Positions 54,201 through 64,000 are shown, counted from the stretch's first letter. The stretch: 64,000 nucleotides of DNA from Cristatella mucedo (GCA_009760855.2 WPIO01000001.1:10478501-10542500); one strand, 5' to 3'. Notes: a model not told the origin generated them from the letters alone. Translations and numbers: made by a program.

Positions 54201-57200
54201 GGGTCACCGTAAAAACTTTGCTTAATAGCCCTTGATCAACCCCCAGCCATCCAAGCTCTTTCAGCAAAGATACACGGGTCAAACCTCTGGGATATGTAAA
54301 CTAGCCTTGCAGTCATATTCAAAGCCAGTTGCAGTGGCCTAGTGGCTTTTTTCGGTAGCCCAGACAAAAGGGAATTACAGTAATCTAGCCGAGACAGAAC
54401 TAAGGAGCTAGTTAAAGCAAGACACCGTGAAAGACAGTTCCTAATCTTAGATAAGGATCGAACGTGATGGCTAGCTGTGGAAGCAGTCTTTTTAACGAAG
54501 ATTTCAAAATTTAGGCAGCTGTCGAAGGCAACACCTAAATCCTGAGCACTTGGCGATGGTCAAACAACAGCATCACCTGTCAGAAGAGCAAAGCCTTCTA
54601 GCCCAGCCACATGCATGGGGTGCTCTATGAGCAGCAGTCCCGTCCCAGTCAGTTTCAGTTTTATCGCCATGTAGTTTTAAGGAAATTTTCGGACATCCAT
54701 GATCGTGTGTCTGCAAGGCAAGCGTTCAGTTTATCAGTCGTTGCCGCAGATTCTGACGGTTTCAATAACAAAGACAGCTGAATATCATCAGCTGACAAGT
54801 GATAACCTGATCCAAGGGCCTGAATAACTTTTCCTAGAGTTTGAGTATAAATGGAGAACAGCCAAGGACTGAGGACTGAACCTCAAGGGACTTCACAGGT
54901 GACTGGTCTGGTGGAAGAGATCTGACCCCTACACGACACCGATTGAACACGATCGGACAAGTACGATTTAAACCATGCCGGTGCCTCGTCTGCATGACCG
55001 ATCATTGTTCTCAATCATTCAAGTAGAATATCGTGATCAATGATGTTGAAGGCAGCTGATTGATCTAGTAGCACTAGGGCAGTGACATTCCCATCATAGT
55101 TGCAGCATAGGATGTCACTGGTTAAACGAAGAAGAGCAGTTTCAGTGGAGTGCTGCTGCTAGATCTACGATTGAAAATTTTTCTTTTAAATGTGTGCTAC
55201 CAGCTGCTTAGCGACGATTTTTTCAAGAATCTGACAAAAAAGAACAAGGGAAACTGGGCGCTAGTTTGCAAGGACCTCACTATCTAATCCAGGCTTTTTA
55301 AGTATCGGTCTAACGATTGCCGATTTGAATAACATGGGTAAAACCCCTGTTCCAGAGAAGCATTACAAATCTCGGTTATGGCTGGGCTATCTTGTCTGCC
55401 AGTGAAAACCACAGAGATGGTGGTATAGGGTCTTCAGGAGACGAGCTCTTTTTATTAAACGTTACTAAGTTAGCCATATCGCATGAAAAAACCTCGAAAC
55501 ATCTTTTAAGGAAGGTCACAGGTTACGATTCAGCAATTGCTTCAGTCGGAGGGGGTTTTATGGAGGCAAGAATGAGACAATTTTTCAGTAAAAAACGCTG
55601 AAGACTTTTCGGCTGAGCCGTTAATATCTGAGGAGTGAGACTAATCTCAGAATTGGCCAGCATATTGTTTACCCTCTTAAAAACCTGTTTTGGGCCTGTC
55701 TGGCAGGACTTCACTTTTCGAGTGAATAAAGAAGCCCGGGGTTTTCTAAACTTCCGGGTGTAGACTCGAAGGAAGTCTTTGAAATTGACTAGATCTTCAT
55801 CAGATCCTTAAAACGGCGTTCAAGCCTGCGCTTAACACGGTGCATGTTTTGAAGTTTCTTTTTTTTGTTTGTAAATTGAAAGGAATCTCCACGACTCTGT
55901 ACACGGACAGAATGTAGAGGAGCATGCTTGTCAAGAGCACGCCTAACTGTCATGTTCACTGCATCAGTGAGGGCATCAAGACTGTCGGTCGAGCCTGGGT
56001 GAAGATCAAGAAGACTTGCCTCAGATAAATATTTCAAAAATGTGTCTCGGTCAATGCTTTTTAACTTATCTCGCTGGACAAACTCGATGTTACCCGGTAC
56101 GTACAAGGGAGCAGGAACAGTAAATGAGATCGAGCAATGATCCGAGAGGGTCAGTGGGCACACAACAAGGTCAGTGGGGCAGACATCCTTAGTGATAACA
56201 AGATCCAAGATATGGCCACCGACGTGAGTGGCATTATTAGTATGTTGGATTAATCCCAAGTTCTCCAGACCTGGACCAGAACATGGCTGTTGCTAGGGTT
56301 GCCAACGTGAATGTTGAAGTCTCCTGCAATCAGTAACGGCCTGTCACACACACATATTTTAGTAATAAACCCCAAAAATTCCTAAATGAACAAGCTTAGA
56401 TAGCCAGAAGGATGTCGGAATTTCACAACAATGAGAGGCACTGTCTTTGATTAGGACCCGATAGCAACTGATTCAAACTATGGTTTATGGGGTACAGACT
56501 TCACGACTGGCAGAGCCACTAAATCAGCACTACACAGGATCCTTGACTATTGACCCTTGACCATTTCAAGATCATTGACCATCTGAAAGTACACGTGTAA
56601 ATCCATAATACCTTTCATCTGATGCAGAGCTCCAACAACTTATGTGCAAAGCAGCCGTAAACCATCACCAATATGATGTCAAATTTCACTGAAGGTTGAA
56701 GACAGTCATGCCAGTACGCCTCATCTTTCTATGAGCTAACCCTTATGCATTGCTTTGCACTAGCAAATATCGCGAAACTACTTTCGTCCGTCCATGAAAC
56801 ATAATTCCACTGACCTTCTGCCCACTGGGCATGGTCGTGGGTCCCTAATAAAGCCAAGTTTACACGGTCTGTCTTGCTTTGGCTTTGATTCAGTCTTTAG
56901 TGCATATGTCACCAAGTCTGGAGATGCAGTCCAAGACCAACGAAAGACCGATCTAAGATGGGGAAACTGACCATGGTTCTACTTCTTGGCAGATGCTGGT
57001 AAGGCCTAACAAACAATCGTAGGGGCCGTCAAGGGTATATGCCTTCATTTTGTTTTGGAAAACACTGTAGATGCCATGACCGGCATCTGCAAAGAACCCT
57101 AAGAGAACCGAACCCATGCGCTTCACATATGCCACAGGGCTTAAGCCGACGACCTCGGTAGTCAAAGGTGATCACCTCGACCTCAGTCATCAAAGGTGAG

Positions 57201-57430
57201 CACCTTAACCTCTGGTTGTACTAAAATTTTTTCAGAGCAGAGCTTCCAAAATACTCGTTGAGCTTAAACAGTTAGTCCGAAATAGGGCCATTATATCGGT
57301 GCAGTTCCAAGAAATTGGTTCATTTGCCTTTTCTGCATGGTAATCTGGCTGCTGCTGATGGTGATGCTTCGACCACAAACTGTAGGCAGATTGCTCGAAG
57401 GGGGGAGGCCAAGCGGTGGAGCTATGATCA

Positions 57431-57519
<89 letters not shown>

Positions 57520-59822
57520 CAGAGAGATAGAGCAGAGAGCAGAAAGAGAGCGAGAGAGAGCGAGAGAGAGAGCACAGAGAGCGAGAGAGAGGAGACAGAG
57601 AGAAGACCATTCCACTCGCAAACCTGATATCTCTCTTTTCTGCCTCAAACAAGCTACTTAGAAGCAAGTTAAGAAGGCTGGGCAAGCTCAGCATCTGCCA
57701 GAGTAGATCCAGCTTAAGCCATGACACAGCAGGTGTTACATTGCACCAGAGCACTACATGGAATAACTTATGCAACAACGAAACAAGAATTTTGGTTTCT
57801 CTGCAACTGACAGCATACAGCCCAGAGATGCCAGGTCTTATCGAAATGGCTCAGAGGTATACAAATCCTGAAATTGGCTGCACCGTAAGTGAAACCTAGT
57901 AAAGGTGTAATGTAGATCCTGTAGATGGATTAATGCAATACATTTGCTTGGGAAAATATGCTAGTTTCATATGGCAGTAAAAAAACAATACAAAGAATAA
58001 AAGGTATGCCGATAGGTCAAGTTAAAAGCTGACCTCTAGGTTGTCGGAAAAGTCCTGGCATATCCGAGCAAATGTTAACATCATTTTTGTCAATTCACAA
58101 TTCTACAACATAAACCTACAAGGAAGTCATTAGTTATGGTATCTAAAGCTAGGCCAAAGGCTCATGTTGCTGCATATAAAGTGTACTGCTTCATCGGGTG
58201 CACTATTTTATGAGCAAATTCGTCTAGTTAATCTCTCGAGCTGGATCCTAGCATTTAACAAGATAGCCCTAGACCCTTCAAAGAATTACCTGTCACCCGA
58301 CTCACTTGATTCCCTAACTGCCTTGGCTATTAACTTCCTGATACTTAAAGATGATAACATCAACCTAATAGCTATGGTCAAACCTTGTGACACCCGAAAG
58401 TTGGAAGACCTAACCCTCAAGATTGATTCAGCTAGCATTTCTACCACGATGTCTGCTTGTAATCTATGCACACTATTCCAAAACGACTTGTCAGATGAGC
58501 ATACTTCCTTACATAAAAATTCATTCATATAAGACTTTAAGAGAACCTAATCTATTCAGGCACTTCATTCACCCTGACCTTGGTTCAAGGCGATAACCTT
58601 GATCTTGGTTCAAGGTGGACGCCTTAACCACTGGGCCAAACCAGCTCGGCATCCTTCACTGTCAAGTCGGCATACTTCCAGCCAGAGAACATGGTCAAAA
58701 TCAGGGCCTGCTTAGACAAGAGTACGGCAGCCAAACAATTTCATGCATTTGTGACATTGCATCTAGATAACTGCAATTCCCTTTATTCAAGACTCCGCCA
58801 GGACATCCATCCAGCTACCCGTATCCACAATTGTCTGCAAGTGGTGCAAAACTCAATGGCTCATCTATTCTGTCGTCATTGGCATAGTTGCCACAGCACA
58901 CCCCTGTTTGACTGAGCTTTAATGGCTCATTAACCAGCCAGCAACGAACTAACTTCAAGACCATCAGTCTGGCTTAGAGGTCACTTCACTTGCTTGTACC
59001 AGCCTATCTGTTCTTGCTCCTCCAGTGTGCTCTCGCGCCGTCTGCTCATAGGCTTCCAGTCGGCTGGCCGTTCCTCGCGCTAAATTGGAATCTTTTAGTG
59101 ACCAAGCCTTCACCATGATTGCACCGAAAGTCTGGAATTCGCTTTCGCCGATGGTCACTACCTACACCGACCCCCATTCTTTTTGCAGCTAGACATATGT
59201 TCCGGTCAGCTTTACCTTTGCCCCAGTGAACTTGTCTTTTTATCCATATGTGCTTTGTGTGCTTAGATGTTTAATATTCAGTGCATGTTAATTACTAGCC
59301 ATAGGTCTTATTAACCGGTTGCGCTGTGTCTTAATCTTTGCTTTGGCATGCTGACTTAAGCATAACTAGTTTGCTTTTGAGTGATAGATACCGTGAACTA
59401 ACCAATGGGTACTGATTCTCTTGCAGCGCATTTTATAGAGCCTATCTAAACATGTAGTTCTCTTAGGGTGCTGTACGAATGAACTATTATTATTATTATT
59501 ATAAGGTAAGCGTCTAAACCACTTTCAGGTTACAGCGAGCGCAATGCGTGCGAGCATTACGCAACACCCCGGCACTCATCTCGCATTAGCGGGTGTAAGT
59601 TAAGTAGACAGAGATACTTTAAAAACCCCGAGAAACCCTTTACTTACACGGGAGGTAGAGCCGGTTTCGGGGGCGAAGTTCTTGAAATTGGTGACATTGT
59701 ATGACGGAAGATTTTTCAGAAAGTCAGCCTGAATGAAAGGAATTACAAAAATAAAATCCTATTGCAGGCAAATAAGCAGTTTCGCAATGAGTTAATAAGC
59801 TAGATGAAATAGCACTAACCAT
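51094..59822 (-). CDS. DDA1: DET1- and DDB1-associated protein 1, complete, five coding exons (105 aa)
   Basis: A small accessory subunit of DDB1-containing CUL4-RING ubiquitin ligases. It binds DDB1 through its N-terminal half and stabilises substrate-receptor assembly; it is nuclear and cytoplasmic. Coding exons, in transcript order: 59820-59822 (ATG only), 59648-59728, 51431-51482, 51291-51352, 51094-51213. All introns are GT-AG and phases agree. The protein reads [19 protein letters not shown]..., [32 protein letters not shown], then a polar tail with [12 protein letters not shown] and [11 protein letters not shown]. Human DDA1 (102 aa) shows the same order: [61 protein letters not shown]. 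The 8.2-kb second intron contains the LINE and SINE insertions. The gene is head to head with COPS2. Confidence 0.93.
51291..51352 (-). CDS. DDA1: DDA1 coding exon 4
   Basis: [20 protein letters not shown] (47-66), the best-conserved block. Acceptor CTTTGCAG, donor CAG|GTTAGA, phase 0. Confidence 0.95.
51431..51482 (-). CDS. DDA1: DDA1 coding exon 3
   Basis: Residues 29-45, [17 protein letters not shown], equal to human RRPSVYLPTREYPSEQ. Acceptor TTTTTTAG, donor CAGG|GTAGGT, phase 1. Confidence 0.93.
52130..52292 (+). repeat. SINE-A, full-length copy
   Basis: The tRNA-like head GTCGTGATGGCACACTATGT, with TGGGTTCGAATCCTGC (box B), is followed by TGCTGCAAGCAGTGGTGATA, GCCGTAAAGGCTCTTCTGTT and GCTATACAAATG, then ACTGTTAAAACAGCTAG. 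Confidence 0.85.
53900..56480 (-). mobile_element. Long degraded LINE-2f (endonuclease and RT)
   Basis: Minus-strand order from 5': [12 protein letters not shown] (apurinic-type endonuclease motif, about 56300-56345); [12 protein letters not shown] and LSDHCSISF (156-codon frame, 55789-56259), the endonuclease C-terminus with its SDH motif. The RT region (54300-55700) has many stops. The catalytic box reads SADDIQLS (about 54772-54795) in place of YADD. Then [35 protein letters not shown] (53977-54282) and the 3' end. It is an inactive copy of an otherwise nearly whole 3' two-thirds of a CR1/L2-like element. Confidence 0.85.
57096..57218 (-). repeat. SINE-B copy, diverged
   Basis: The minus strand shows AGAGGTTAAGGTGCTCACCT, a duplicated head segment (GACTGAGGTCGAGGTGATCA) and GTGAAGCGCATGGG, TTCTCTTAGGG. 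Confidence 0.6.
57433..57600. repeat. (CA)n then (GA)n compound microsatellite
   Basis: CA array 57433-57516 continues as GA-rich sequence to about 57600. The long Cys/Val frames here are artefacts. Confidence 0.95.
58164..58532 (+). CDS. Unrecognised 122-codon frame in DDA1 intron
   Basis: The plus-strand translation has protein-like composition ([36 protein letters not shown]) but matches nothing I know. It ends where a SINE-B begins. It lies on the strand opposite DDA1 and has no splice or poly-A signals. It may be a fragment of an unidentified retroelement ORF. Confidence 0.2.
   Translation: MLLHIKCTASSGALFYEQIRLVNLSSWILAFNKIALDPSKNYLSPDSLDSLTALAINFLILKDDNINLIAMVKPCDTRKLEDLTLKIDSASISTTMSACNLCTLFQNDLSDEHTSLHKNSFI
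58533..58650 (-). repeat. SINE-B copy, diverged
   Basis: Minus strand: GCCGAGCTGGTTTGGCCCAG, TGGTTAAGGCGTCCACCTTG, then GAAGTGCCTGAATAGATTAG, GTTCTCTTAAAG. Confidence 0.7.
58690..59505 (+). mobile_element. LINE-1f fragment with tail
   Basis: Frame 58691-58915 reads [30 protein letters not shown] and [20 protein letters not shown], the usual LINE C-terminal block. Degraded sequence follows ([11 protein letters not shown]) and a diverged hairpin tail ending (ATT)n at 59489-59502. Confidence 0.75.
59648..59728 (-). CDS. DDA1: DDA1 coding exon 2
   Basis: Residues 2-28: [20 protein letters not shown] then ETGSTSR. Acceptor TTCATTCAG, donor CGT|GTAAGT. Confidence 0.93.
59820..59822 (-). CDS. DDA1: DDA1 coding exon 1: start codon only
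   Basis: ATG is followed directly by GTTAGT, a usable donor. The 91-bp intron ends TTCAG before GCTGACTTT, giving M-ADFLK in phase 0, as in other animals. No other in-frame ATG lies before ADFLK in the next exon. Confidence 0.75.
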
Positions 59823-59918
59823 TATTGAAGTCAACACGAAGGAGCGCCACTGCCGTAACTTCGTGCGTCCATTAACCGGATATAATAACAAACTCGCTCG
59901 TCAGTTTCCGGTTCCAAC
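59823..59918. promoter_or_regulatory. Presumed bidirectional DDA1/COPS2 promoter and 5' UTRs
   Basis: Only 96 bp separate the DDA1 and COPS2 start codons, so both 5' UTRs and core promoters must overlap here or within the neighbouring introns. GTTTCCGGTTCC near the COPS2 start has two GGAA cores on the minus strand, resembling ETS sites common in animal bidirectional promoters. A TATAATAA lies at 59881. Start sites cannot be read from the sequence. Confidence 0.6.
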
Positions 59919-59963
59919 ATGTCGGACGACGAGTTCATGTGCGACGATGAAGACTACGATCTG
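59919..59963 (+). CDS. COPS2: COP9 signalosome subunit 2, first coding exon (gene continues beyond window)
   Basis: COPS2/CSN2 is the scaffold PCI subunit of the COP9 signalosome that grips cullin-RBX1 during removal of NEDD8; cytoplasm and nucleus. This exon encodes only MSDDEFMCDDEDYDL, which matches the unusual acidic N-terminus of animal CSN2 (human MSDMEDDFMCDDEEDYDL), including FMCDDE and DYDL. The donor CTG|GTAAGG falls exactly where the human block ends. I looked for the next block (EYSEDSNSEP-like, QYYNSK) in all plus frames to 64000 and did not see it, so intron 1 is at least 4 kb. The TPR/PCI region lies off the window. Confidence 0.88.
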
Positions 59964-60794
59964 GTAAGGGGTCCCTATTGTTATCTTCGAACTACCGGTT
60001 GGATTTGGAAGTGCTTTCGTAATTCATTGGCCATTTAGACTAGTGCTGAAGCAGTCGCCTGCGGCTGTAAAGTGCCAGGTTTTTTTACTCGCGTCCTTCA
60101 CCTTAGCCGGCGAGTGCTCCCGAGGCGCCTGGCCTGCAGTTGTCTATTCGCGCTGTACTTCTTGACGCTGCAAAAAAGTTCGAGACCAGTCTTACGCGCG
60201 CAGTCTTTTTTACTGGATGTGAGGCGTTGAGCGCTCGACCACAGCCGTGGGCAAACCTACCGGTGCAGTTAATTCGTTTCGCCCACTTGCTCTGTAGCTC
60301 ACCCGGCACCGGTATTCATCCTTGCAGACTGCGCAACAGTGGAAGCTGGAAGCAAATGAAGCTGAGCTGAAATTAATAGTGAAATAATAAGTCCAAGTTC
60401 TGGATGCTCGTCGGATTGACGCGTGCAACGCGACTGTTACCCTTGCGTCGTTCGCGCACGCTTCCACCAGTCCTTCGTCACCCGGAGTGATTTGCAGCTC
60501 ACACGGAGGAGGACGACCCACGTAGACAAACCGAATAGCGCTTGGGTGGGAGAAGAGAGAGAAAGCAAGCGCAAATCGGGGCCTAACGAATGTGGTTCTG
60601 CATCTCTGGCGTGGTCGTCGCCTGATCCTCCAAGTTATCAAGTGGTATGCATTAGCTGAGAACTAAACTGGTCCCGAGGGCGCCTCCAACGCGCTGCCGC
60701 CACGAGATAGTAAATGGAGCGATAGGCAAGGATTTCTATAGGAGTAGGGTGAGCAATCTTTAACTAGTAGGGAGCAGTGTCTCGACTTCAAAGT

Positions 60795-61130
60795 TTTTGA
60801 CTAACTTTTAGGTCTTTTCATTCTCCTGTTCTGGCCCCTGGGCACTAGCAACTTCCCAATTAGTCCAGACATTGTACGACCCTCTTTTCTGACACAAGTT
60901 GCTTAGCTGTGCCTCGAAGCAACCTCAAGTCCTTTGCAAACCGTGCCTTTAGTTCGGATGCTCTTAAAGCATGCAACTCACTCTCGACTGACGTCACTAT
61001 GTCCCCTGACATGAGATATTTAAAAGGAAGCTAGAAATCACATGTTCTTCGCTGCATTTTCCAAGTCCGTGAGAATCCTCTTGTTCGCCTGTGCATGCTG
61101 TTGCTTCATGTTATCACTGACCAGTTGGCA
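60795..61130 (+). repeat. LINE-1f fragment, degraded
   Basis: CTTTTAGGTCTTTTCATTCT, CAAACCGTGCCTTTAGTTCG and TTAAAGCATGCAACTCACTC parallel 6678-6850 of the LINE-1f copy at 6287-7180. Confidence 0.6.
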
Positions 61131-61584
61131 ATGCTTCCTTTTCAACACATTAACCTATTGGCGGGACCCGGGTCCCCATAAAGGCCCCATGCTCAAAGTG
61201 AATTAAATATTTTCTAGAAAATAGTCAGAATCGTAGAAAAACCAGAACAATCTCATTTTCAGTTATACCTGCCGTGTTAAAAAACGGAGGACGCCAACAC
61301 AGTTTCTGCATTCGCTCACGGCACCGTACACGGAGTTTACAAAAAAAAAACTGGCAGTTGGTGGCAAAATGCCGAATACGAATCCTGGGCGCCCGGAGAC
61401 CCCCCCCTGTACAGCCTGGCCAGACCTCACTCCTGTTTCTTTGCCAGCAAGTAGAGAATAAAAATTGAACTCCGATCCATGGTATAGCTTTATTGACCAA
61501 AAGTAGACGATTGAGCCTATAACGAAGTCTATCCGATTTACTGCGTTATAGTTACGAAACCCGGGTCCTCATCAATAGGTTTAT

Positions 61585-61663
61585 ATGTAAAGTGCCTAGA
61601 AAAGATATAGTTCTCTCAGGGTACTGTACAAATGTTATATTATCATATTTATTATTATTATTA
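61585..61663 (+). repeat. LINE-1f 3' tail
   Basis: ATGTAAAGTGCCTAGAAAAG, TAGTTCTCTCAGGGTACTGT and an ATT-rich tail. Confidence 0.75.
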
Positions 61664-61984
61664 TGTCACTGCTTGCTTTCCCTCCTTAGCATGACCTCTT
61701 CAGCTGTTTTGGTTTTCTTCAGTTGTTTTGGTTTTGTTGTTGTGTGCTCCAACTCCCACTTTGTGCTCCACTCCTACCTGTGTTCCCTAGTTCTAGTCCA
61801 AGTCCTAGTCTAGTCTATGTATGGTTTTGTGTTATTGCCATTGAGTCTTGGGTCATTTCAAGGGTTTCATTGTATACGATAGTACACGATGAAATGTATG
61901 TACATAATGATAGCAGTCTTTATCTAGTAACAAATGTGGACAGTTATTGTTCGAGATCATACTGCCACAATTGCAAATCCATAT

Positions 61985-62140
61985 CTAATAATCATAATAC
62001 ATTTGATATCGCACCCTCAGAGAATTCAATCTCTTTCTAGGCACTTTACATTATCTGACAACACCAAAAGTGTGTGCTAGATGCCAACATCAGAACACTT
62101 AATTTTGGTGGAAAGGTAATAAAATGAGAGGTCAGCTTAT
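61985..62140 (-). repeat. LINE-1f 3' tail, opposite orientation
   Basis: Minus strand: AAAGTGCCTAGAAAGAGATT, GAATTCTCTGAGGGTGCGAT, then an ATTATGATTATT tail. Confidence 0.7.
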
Positions 62141-62154
62141 TCAAAAGCCACATT

Positions 62155-62290
62155 TATATACCATCAGAGAGCCAGAGCCTTAGCGGCTATCACCTCAGCT
62201 TGCAGTATCCAAGAAAGTATTGCCAGCTGAAGCTCGAAATCTTGACATGGGTTGTGAAGTGCCAAGTACCTTACCCCTACATCAAGACCC
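62155..62290 (-). repeat. SINE-A copy, degraded
   Basis: CCTTAGCGGCTATCACCTCA and GCTTGCAGTATCCAAGAAAG on the plus strand correspond to the reversed SINE-A body; the head is hard to follow. Confidence 0.5.
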
Positions 62291-62499
62291 AGAGGTGCCA
62301 TTCTTCTCAATCTGGGCAGGATCCTGCATCTGTAATGACCCCTTCCAGACGGCACTTGAAAGTTAGCTTGTAGTTATTTTTTGGAATATATTCTACAAGA
62401 TTTGCTGTTCTCTATGGGAAGCTTGGAATCTTTTGCATAAGATTGACGTTTGCATACAACTTAGATGATTGGGCAGCATCTTGAAAACGTGTCATCCTT

Positions 62500-64000
62500 C
62501 AGTAATGATGCATAGCCTATTTTGTCCGCAGCCTATTTTGTCCGTTTGGCAATAAAGACTGTCTTTCTGGACAGCTGCAGCTGTATTGTTGCCTACTGCC
62601 CAAGATTAACAACTGAACTTTCTTGACTCTATGATGGTAACTGGCCATCATGTTACTATTAGTGGGAACTTTAACTTGCTTGTTGATATGCCGAGTTGGT
62701 TTAGCCCAGTGGTGAAGGTGCTCGCCCCGACCAAGGTGTGGCCTAGGTTGTGGGGTCGTGGCATGTGGGAAACGCCTGAATAGAGATTCCAGTCTCTTAG
62801 AACGTTATACATATGAATTATATAGTATGGTCAAGCCAGCAGGCCTTTTCTTGATGCTCTGGATTTCCTATAAAAGCAGTTTCTGCTTTCATCATTGAGA
62901 TGATGGCTTGAAGACCTACCTCTTCAGGGTTACTTATGGAGTTGAGTAATTGACATTAAATTGCAGCATTTGAGATTGTCAGGCCCCCAAAAGAGTCTCG
63001 GCTGACATTAGCAAAGTAAAGCTAAAGGGTTTGCGCCAAAAACATAATCTTAAAACCAAACAAAAGCTGTAAGTGAAAGTGAAAGCTTATGCTGCTCATG
63101 CATGTCAACCAATCTAAATCCTTCTGATTTTCAACAGCTTGACGGCCTGGGCCACTATGGTCTGCTGCAAGATTTGTATTAGTTAAGGTGTTTCTCGACA
63201 GCAGTAGTCACACTGCTCTGCGACGGCTTTGCCAATATCGCTGTCCTCGAAATGGAAAAATTGCAATCTAGACGATCTACATCCCATGTCGATCCAATTT
63301 CTCAGCCTCTCACTAGATCTTAGCCTAAAGCCCAGTAATAATTTTATATTTAACCCTTTTTGAGGGTCGCAATGTGCCCGAGTCATTTAAGTCTGCTATT
63401 GTCCGACTTCTCAGAATATTCAAGATTGCCCCAGGTGTATTGTCCAACTACAGTGCTATTGTCTAAAAAAGAAAACTGCTTCCTGGCACATGGGAAATCG
63501 TTGGCCGATGATGGCGCACGCAGCAGGAAACTCTCCCAAACAAATGATGACAAAGGCAAGCAGCTGTATCCAATTATGTGGGAAATATCAGCTTGGCTCC
63601 ATGACAAGCTTTGTTGCTGTTCAAAAAGCTTTGCTAGATGAGAGTGAGACCTGACCACTACACGACACGTATTGTACTCGATCGGAATAATTATGATTCA
63701 GAGTTCATGGAATTTCTGGTGGAGTACTAGGATGATTTGGATCTTATCTTTCAGATAAATTATTCAGATGAATCGTCCCCTGTCAACACTCTTTTATGTG
63801 GAATTCCACACGTCTCTGAACTTGGTCTCTTATTGTTCCACTTTTAGTCCACACGACTGGAACTGGTCATTAGGATATACGCGTTTGAGTCCTATTTTTA
63901 TGCAGATGACAACCAACTCGTGCCCATCGTCCAGGATCATCTTCAGCCATAGTTATGCTGAGCTGGCATCTTGCCAACATCGCAGCTCTGGTTTCTGAAA
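62500..64000 (+). mobile_element. LINE (endonuclease and RT parts) split by a SINE
   Basis: The endonuclease motif reads LLLVGTFNLLVD (about 62650-62687; usually GDFN). A SINE-B follows, then RT sequence with VPESFKSAIVRLL (63378-63416), LSNYSAIV, and the catalytic box FYADDNQLV with YADD at 63899-63910. Stops and frameshifts abound; the element runs past the window end. Confidence 0.75.
62689..62822 (+). repeat. SINE-B inserted in a LINE
   Basis: GCCGAGTTGGTTTAGCCCAG, TGGTGAAGGTGCTCGCCCCG, then CGCCTGAATAGAGATTCCAG and TCTCTTAGAACGTTATACAT: nearly full length. Confidence 0.8.

Larger units (their letters stand above)
51483..59647. other. DDA1 intron 2 (8.2 kb)
   Basis: Contains SINE-A (52130-52292), a long minus-strand LINE-2f (53900-56480), SINE-B (57096-57218), CA/GA microsatellite (57433-57600), an unrecognised 122-codon frame (58164-58532), SINE-B (58533-58650) and a LINE-1f (58690-59505). 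From 52300 to 53890 nothing is recognised. Confidence 0.7.
59964..64000. other. COPS2 intron 1 (to window end)
   Basis: GC-rich near the promoter (to about 60720), then LINE fragments (60795-61130, 62500-64000), two LINE-1f tails (61585-61663, 61985-62140), a SINE-A (62155-62290) and a SINE-B (62689-62822). Frames in 60100-60650 look like CpG-rich chance frames. Confidence 0.6.

Noticed and set aside
60103-60659. Frames of 68-143 codons on both strands past COPS2 exon 1
   Set aside because: GC-rich, mutually overlapping, without similarity to COPS2 or any known protein; probably a CpG-rich promoter-side intron.

Overview
The window is nuclear DNA from an animal, very probably an invertebrate. 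The evidence is four metazoan-type genes with GT-AG introns, low gene density, many non-LTR retrotransposon and tRNA-derived SINE remnants, and long CA/GA microsatellites. The phylum cannot be fixed from this sequence. Nothing bacterial, viral or CRISPR-like is present.

Layout, left to right: (1) 1-4.2 kb is intergenic, with SINE and LINE fragments and a complete 182-bp hAT-type MITE flanked by a perfect 8-bp target duplication. (2) 4.27-25.33 kb, minus strand, is a complete mevalonate kinase gene (MVK) in nine coding exons, predicted 401 aa. (3) 25.3-29.4 kb is the spacer between divergent MVK and ARPC2, with one LINE fragment. (4) 29.37-37.47 kb, plus strand, is ARPC2 (Arp2/3 complex subunit 2, p34-Arc) in nine coding exons, predicted 294 aa. 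(5) 37.5-43.2 kb is gene-poor, with SINEs and one unrecognised candidate exon pair. (6) 43.2-47.7 kb is a diverged tandem satellite of about 170 bp whose CAAT words recur at about 10-bp steps. It is interrupted by a 1.8-kb TG...CA-ended, LTR-like insertion carrying a 550-bp GA array, and by a SINE. (7) 47,847-47,919 is an elongator tRNA-Met(CAT) gene. (8) 51.09-59.82 kb, minus strand, is a complete DDA1 gene (DET1- and DDB1-associated protein 1), five coding exons, 105 aa, whose 8-kb second intron holds a long degraded LINE. (9) At 59,919, plus strand, is the first coding exon of COPS2 (COP9 signalosome subunit 2); the rest of that gene lies beyond the window.

MVK works in the mevalonate (isoprenoid) pathway and ARPC2 in actin branching. 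DDA1 and COPS2 both act on cullin-RING ubiquitin ligases: DDA1 is a DDB1-CRL4 component, and COPS2 is a subunit of the complex that removes NEDD8 from cullins. Their start codons lie head to head with only 96 bp between them, so they probably share a bidirectional promoter.

Repeats fall into recurring families. LINE-1f (a local name) is CR1/L2-like, with a 3' hairpin and an (ATT)n tail. LINE-2f is a second non-LTR family with a different 3' end. SINE-B is tRNA-related and shares the LINE-1f 3' hairpin. SINE-A is tRNA-related with an unrelated 3' body. All gene models were assembled by eye from conserved protein sequence plus splice-site phase. In all four genes the phases agree at every junction inside the window.
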